Shown here one piece after another: positions 56,044 through 58,492 of a stretch of DNA of 58,492 nt. This DNA comes from an uncultured Clostridia bacterium (GTDB taxonomy: Bacteria; Bacillota; Clostridia; TANB77; CAG-508). A program made the translations under genes and the position numbers. Location of the stretch: assembly GCA_934157205.1 (NCBI GenBank), contig CAKPHJ010000006.1, positions 1 to 58,492 of the forward strand, in the 5' to 3' direction. The notes under the pieces are model-generated. The model saw only the letters and a program-made list of their open reading frames with translations. It ran no database searches and was not told the origin of the DNA. Positions within the stretch are counted from its first letter, which is position 1. Each line of letters starts with the position of its first letter.

Positions 56044-56403
56044 TCACTTATTAGAACATTCTTCTACATTGTCAATTAAATCCTTGCATTCTTTCCAATT
56101 TAAAATTTTTAAGTATTCATATTCTTTTGAAAGATTTTTTAATATATCTTTTGTATTATCACTTGAATTTAAATCAGTAACAATAATATTTTTCAAAAAA
56201 TCTTCTTTTCCATATAAAATTTTAAACAAAATAGAACGAATAAAACATTCAATTTTATCTTCTTGATTCTTAACTGCTACAATTAAATAAATTCCATTAG
56301 ATTTAAATTTAGTATATGTATTTATATATATAATATTTTTTATAATTTCAAATAATCCATAAATAGCTAATACCCAAAATATAGTGTTTAATATAAATTC
56401 CAT
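56044..56403 (-). CDS. small membrane-anchored protein, GT-A-like
   Basis: Protein of 119 residues. One N-terminal membrane helix (FILNTIFWVLAIYGLFEII) precedes GIYLIVAVKNQEDKIECFIR and NIIVTDLNSSDNTKDIL, which recall the nucleotide-sugar part of GT2 glycosyltransferases but without a full domain. A similar short gene is often seen near the alpha operon in clostridia, to my recollection; function unknown. ATG after AGGAGG. It lies after the rplQ terminator, so it has its own transcript. Confidence 0.65.
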   Translation of the reverse strand: MEFILNTIFWVLAIYGLFEIIKNIIYINTYTKFKSNGIYLIVAVKNQEDKIECFIRSILFKILYGKEDFLKNIIVTDLNSSDNTKDILKNLSKEYEYLKILNWKECKDLIDNVEECSNK

Positions 56404-56430
56404 CTCCTCCTCCTCTTACATTATTATATG

Positions 56431-56466
56431 AAAAAAAAGCTAGTTCTGTTAAGAACTAACTTTTTT
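56431..56466 (-). terminator. terminator of the rpsD-rpoA-rplQ operon
   Basis: Stem TAGTTCT (56441-56447) / AGAACTA (56452-56458) with a four-base loop, then a run of eight T residues on the minus strand. It lies directly after the rplQ stop. Confidence 0.85.
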
Positions 56467-57001
56467 ATATAAGTTGTAATATAGCTACTTCAGCTCCGTC
56501 TCCTCTTCTTGGTCCAGCTTTAATTATACGAGTATATCCTCCTACATTTTTACCAGCATATTTTGGAGCTATTTCATTAAATAATTTTGATGGTAAATCT
56601 ACATTTTTGCCTTCGCTATCTTTAACTTTATTAACTTTCCTCATTATTTTTCTTCTAGCATTTAATCTAGTTGGCATATCTTTTTGTCTTTTTTCTGTAG
56701 TTTCTTCTTTAACTACTTTTAGATATTCTTTACCATTTTTGCTTTTTACTAATTCTGTTACTTTATTTCCTTTTGAATCTAATTTAGCTTTTATAACTTT
56801 AACATCTACCATTTCAAAGTTATCTTTTTCTTTTATAGCTAAAGCTATTATGCTGTCAGCAATTGATTTAACTTCTTTTGCTCTTGCTAATGTTGTTTCT
56901 ACTTTTCCATGCATAATAAGGTCTGTTGTTAAAGTTCTTAACATTGACATTCTTATATCTGTTGTTCTACCTAATTTTCTATTAGTTGCCAATTTTTTCA
57001 C
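56465..57001 (-). CDS. rplQ: 50S ribosomal protein L17 with a long internal insertion
   Basis: Protein of 178 residues against the usual 112-130. The L17 core is present: KKLATNRKLGRTTDIRMSML, TTLARAKEVKSIADSII, then LFNEIAPKYAGKNVGGYTRI and AGPRRGDGAEVAILQL. Residues about 58-110 are an insertion, rich in Lys, Asp, Glu and Val, at the point where the helical core normally meets NARRKIMRKV. L17 lies near the exit tunnel. ATG with AAGGTGAAAAA upstream. No in-frame CGG. Confidence 0.94.
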   Translation of the reverse strand: MKKLATNRKLGRTTDIRMSMLRTLTTDLIMHGKVETTLARAKEVKSIADSIIALAIKEKDNFEMVDVKVIKAKLDSKGNKVTELVKSKNGKEYLKVVKEETTEKRQKDMPTRLNARRKIMRKVNKVKDSEGKNVDLPSKLFNEIAPKYAGKNVGGYTRIIKAGPRRGDGAEVAILQLI

Positions 57002-57025
57002 CTTCCTTTTATGTTTGTTTTTTTA

Positions 57026-57973
57026 TTATTCATCTTCTTTGGCAAAGTCTAAGCCTAATGAATGTAATTTAGCTGTTACTTCATCAAATGATTTCTTTCC
57101 TAAATTTCTAACTTTCATCATATCTGCCTCAGATTTATTTGTTAAATCTTCAACTGTAGCAATACCTGCTCTTTTTAAGCAATTGAATGATCTTACAGAT
57201 AATTCTAATTCTTCTATTGACATTTCTAAAACTTTTTCTTTTTTTGATTCTTCTTTTTCTATCATTACTTGAGTATTTTTAGTTGCTTCTGATAAATCAA
57301 TAAATAATTCTAAATGACCTGTCATTACCTTGGCAGCTAAGCTAAGAGCTTCATGAGCTTTTAAACTTCCATCAGTCCAAACTTCTATTACTAATTTATC
57401 ATAGTCAACCATTTGACCAACTCTTGTATTTTCTACTTGATAGTTGACTTTTTTTACTGGTGTATAGATAGAATCGATAGGAAGTACAGATATATCTTGG
57501 TTAGCTTTTTTATTTTTTTCAGATGAATTATAACCTCTACCTCTATCAGCAGTCATTTCCATTTTCAAGATTCCACCTTGTGAAACTGTAGCAATATGTA
57601 AATCTGGATTTAAGATTTCTACTGTTCCATCTGTTATGATGTCTTTTGCTGTAACTTCACCTTCACCTTTAAAGTCAATTCTTAAAACTTTTTCTTCATT
57701 TTCATCAAATTTTAATCTTACATTTTTCAAATTCACTATTATCTCTGGTACATCTTCTACAACATTTGGAATAGTTGAAAATTCATGTAATACTCCATCT
57801 ATTTTAACACTTGTCAAGCTACAACCTGGAAGTGATGAAAGTAGTATTCTTCTTAAAGAATTTCCAATTGTTACTCCATAACCTCTTTCTAATGGTTCAC
57901 ATACAAATTTAGCATAATTATTTGTATCATCTACCTCTAGACATTCAATATTTGGCTTTTCAAATTCTATCAT
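57026..57973 (-). CDS. rpoA: RNA polymerase alpha subunit
   Basis: Protein of 315 residues, normal for RpoA. The N-terminal dimer domain has GYGVTIGNSLRRILLSSLPG, EFSTIPNVVEDVPEIIVNLK and NYQVENTRVGQ. A linker (TKNTQVMIEKEESKKEK) leads to the C-terminal domain with ELELSVRSFNCLKRAGI and VRNLGKKSFDEV, which contacts promoter UP elements. ATG after AGGAGG. Middle gene of rpsD-rpoA-rplQ. Confidence 0.97.
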   Translation of the reverse strand: MIEFEKPNIECLEVDDTNNYAKFVCEPLERGYGVTIGNSLRRILLSSLPGCSLTSVKIDGVLHEFSTIPNVVEDVPEIIVNLKNVRLKFDENEEKVLRIDFKGEGEVTAKDIITDGTVEILNPDLHIATVSQGGILKMEMTADRGRGYNSSEKNKKANQDISVLPIDSIYTPVKKVNYQVENTRVGQMVDYDKLVIEVWTDGSLKAHEALSLAAKVMTGHLELFIDLSEATKNTQVMIEKEESKKEKVLEMSIEELELSVRSFNCLKRAGIATVEDLTNKSEADMMKVRNLGKKSFDEVTAKLHSLGLDFAKEDE

Positions 57974-58093
57974 TTTTACCTCCTAATATTTGAGAACACA
58001 TTATCTCAAACTTTTTAAAACTTTACAAGGTTTGCACATAAGCAAAATTTTAAGTATATAACCTTTTTATTTATTTTACTTTTATTTAACCTA

Positions 58094-58492
58094 TTATTTT
58101 GAGTAAAGCTCTACTATTAAATGTTCTTCGATTGGAATATCAATGTCTTCTCTAGCAGCTAATCTAATTACTTTACCACTTAATTTTTCATTATCTTTTT
58201 CTAGCCATGCTGGGATTGGTCTTTTTCCTGATTCTTCTACATTTATTTTTAATGTAGAGTTGTCCTTTTTGCTTTCTCTTATAGTAATTATATCTCCTTC
58301 TTTTACTAGGTATGAAGGGATATTAACTTTTTTACCATTTACTTCAAATTGTGCATGATTAACAAATTGTCTTGCTTGTGCTCTAGATGTTCCAAATCCT
58401 AATCTGTAAACAACGTTATCTAATCTGCTTTCTAATATTTGTAATAAGTTTTCACCTGTTACACCTTTTTTATTTGAAGCCATTTCAAAATA
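58094..58492 (-). CDS. rpsD: 30S ribosomal protein S4, C-terminal part (cut by window edge)
   Basis: The visible 132 residues are the S4 body: YFEMASNKKGVTGENLLQIL, RLDNVVYRLGFGTSRAQARQ (start of the S4 RNA-binding fold), VNGKKVNIPSYLV and the end IPIEEHLIVELYSK. The gene runs off the right end; about 65-75 N-terminal residues are missing. S4 nucleates 30S assembly and can repress its own operon. 120 bases before rpoA. Confidence 0.95.
   Translation of the reverse strand, partial: YFEMASNKKGVTGENLLQILESRLDNVVYRLGFGTSRAQARQFVNHAQFEVNGKKVNIPSYLVKEGDIITIRESKKDNSTLKINVEESGKRPIPAWLEKDNEKLSGKVIRLAAREDIDIPIEEHLIVELYSK

Noticed and set aside
1..58492. CRISPR arrays, rRNA genes, prophage or integrative elements
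   Set aside because: I saw no regular direct repeats with spacers, no rRNA sequence and no phage structural genes; only small IS remnants near 45-47 kb.
1..58492. UGA reassigned to an amino acid
   Set aside because: UGA ends a gene normally (for example at 35130-35132), and no conserved protein needs readthrough of it.

Overview
This is an AT-rich chromosomal segment from a spore-forming Clostridia-type Firmicute, probably an uncultured gut lineage. The call rests on Gram-positive PolC, dimeric glycyl-tRNA synthetase, YvcK next to MurB, and sporulation genes (spoIIM, ylbJ, sspH-like, dpaA, sleB). Nearly all genes lie on the minus strand, including those at both ends, so the window sits on one replichore and replication probably runs right to left.

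The main observation concerns the codon CGG. I checked every CGG on both strands against the reading frames. At 17 places, in 12 otherwise good coding regions, an in-frame CGG breaks the frame. In every case the protein is restored exactly by skipping the C and reading the following GGN as glycine (CGGA 13, CGGT 3, CGGC 1). The affected loci are polC (four sites), a cadherin-like surface protein (two), dapA, a U32 peptidase, an M23 peptidase (two), a prepilin peptidase, holA, polA, an IS30 remnant, queH-GNAT, ruvB and tmcAL. After removing one base per site, every restored CDS length is a multiple of three. No native gene has an in-frame CGG read as Arg. The only such codons are two in a compositionally foreign gene at 45875-46333. 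The codon before CGG varies, so ordinary P-site slippage is unlikely. The best reading is that CGGN works as a four-base glycine codon, or as an obligatory +1 shift at an unassigned CGG. The full-length coordinates below assume this.

Layout, left to right: 1-6.2 kb, an Asn-rich membrane protein, rlmB, lepA, a rhodanese, a DnaA-box cluster with a nested hairpin, and a DUF1294 gene. 6.2-11 kb, a long polC with duplicated OB domains. 11-16.4 kb, a tiny Cys-rich protein, a cadherin-like surface protein, dapA and a U32 peptidase. 16.4-24 kb, RNHCP protein, nucleoside kinase, M23 peptidase, GNAT-like protein, sspH-like, glyQS, tRNA-Trp, a second M23 peptidase, a zinc-ribbon protein and efp. 24-33.4 kb, M24 peptidase, prepilin peptidase, yqeG-type phosphatase, sleB, holA, glycogen debranching enzyme, yvcK and murB. 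33.5-44 kb, ylbJ, a small protein, uppP, dpaA, TPR protein, lytic transglycosylase, polA, a GT-C membrane protein and a lipase-like hydrolase. 44-47 kb, an accessory island with a decayed DUF1016 nuclease, an IS30 remnant, a foreign gene and another transposase remnant. 47-58.5 kb, queH-GNAT, ruvB, pssE/pssD, xerD, spoIIM, an EndoQ-type nuclease and its partner, rnhA, tmcAL, and the rpsD-rpoA-rplQ operon, with rpsD cut by the window edge.

Replication and repair genes (polC, holA, polA, ruvB) carry 7 of the 17 sites. The likely highly expressed translation genes (lepA, glyQS, efp, rplQ, rpoA, rpsD) carry none. That fits a decoding route that works but is avoided where throughput matters.
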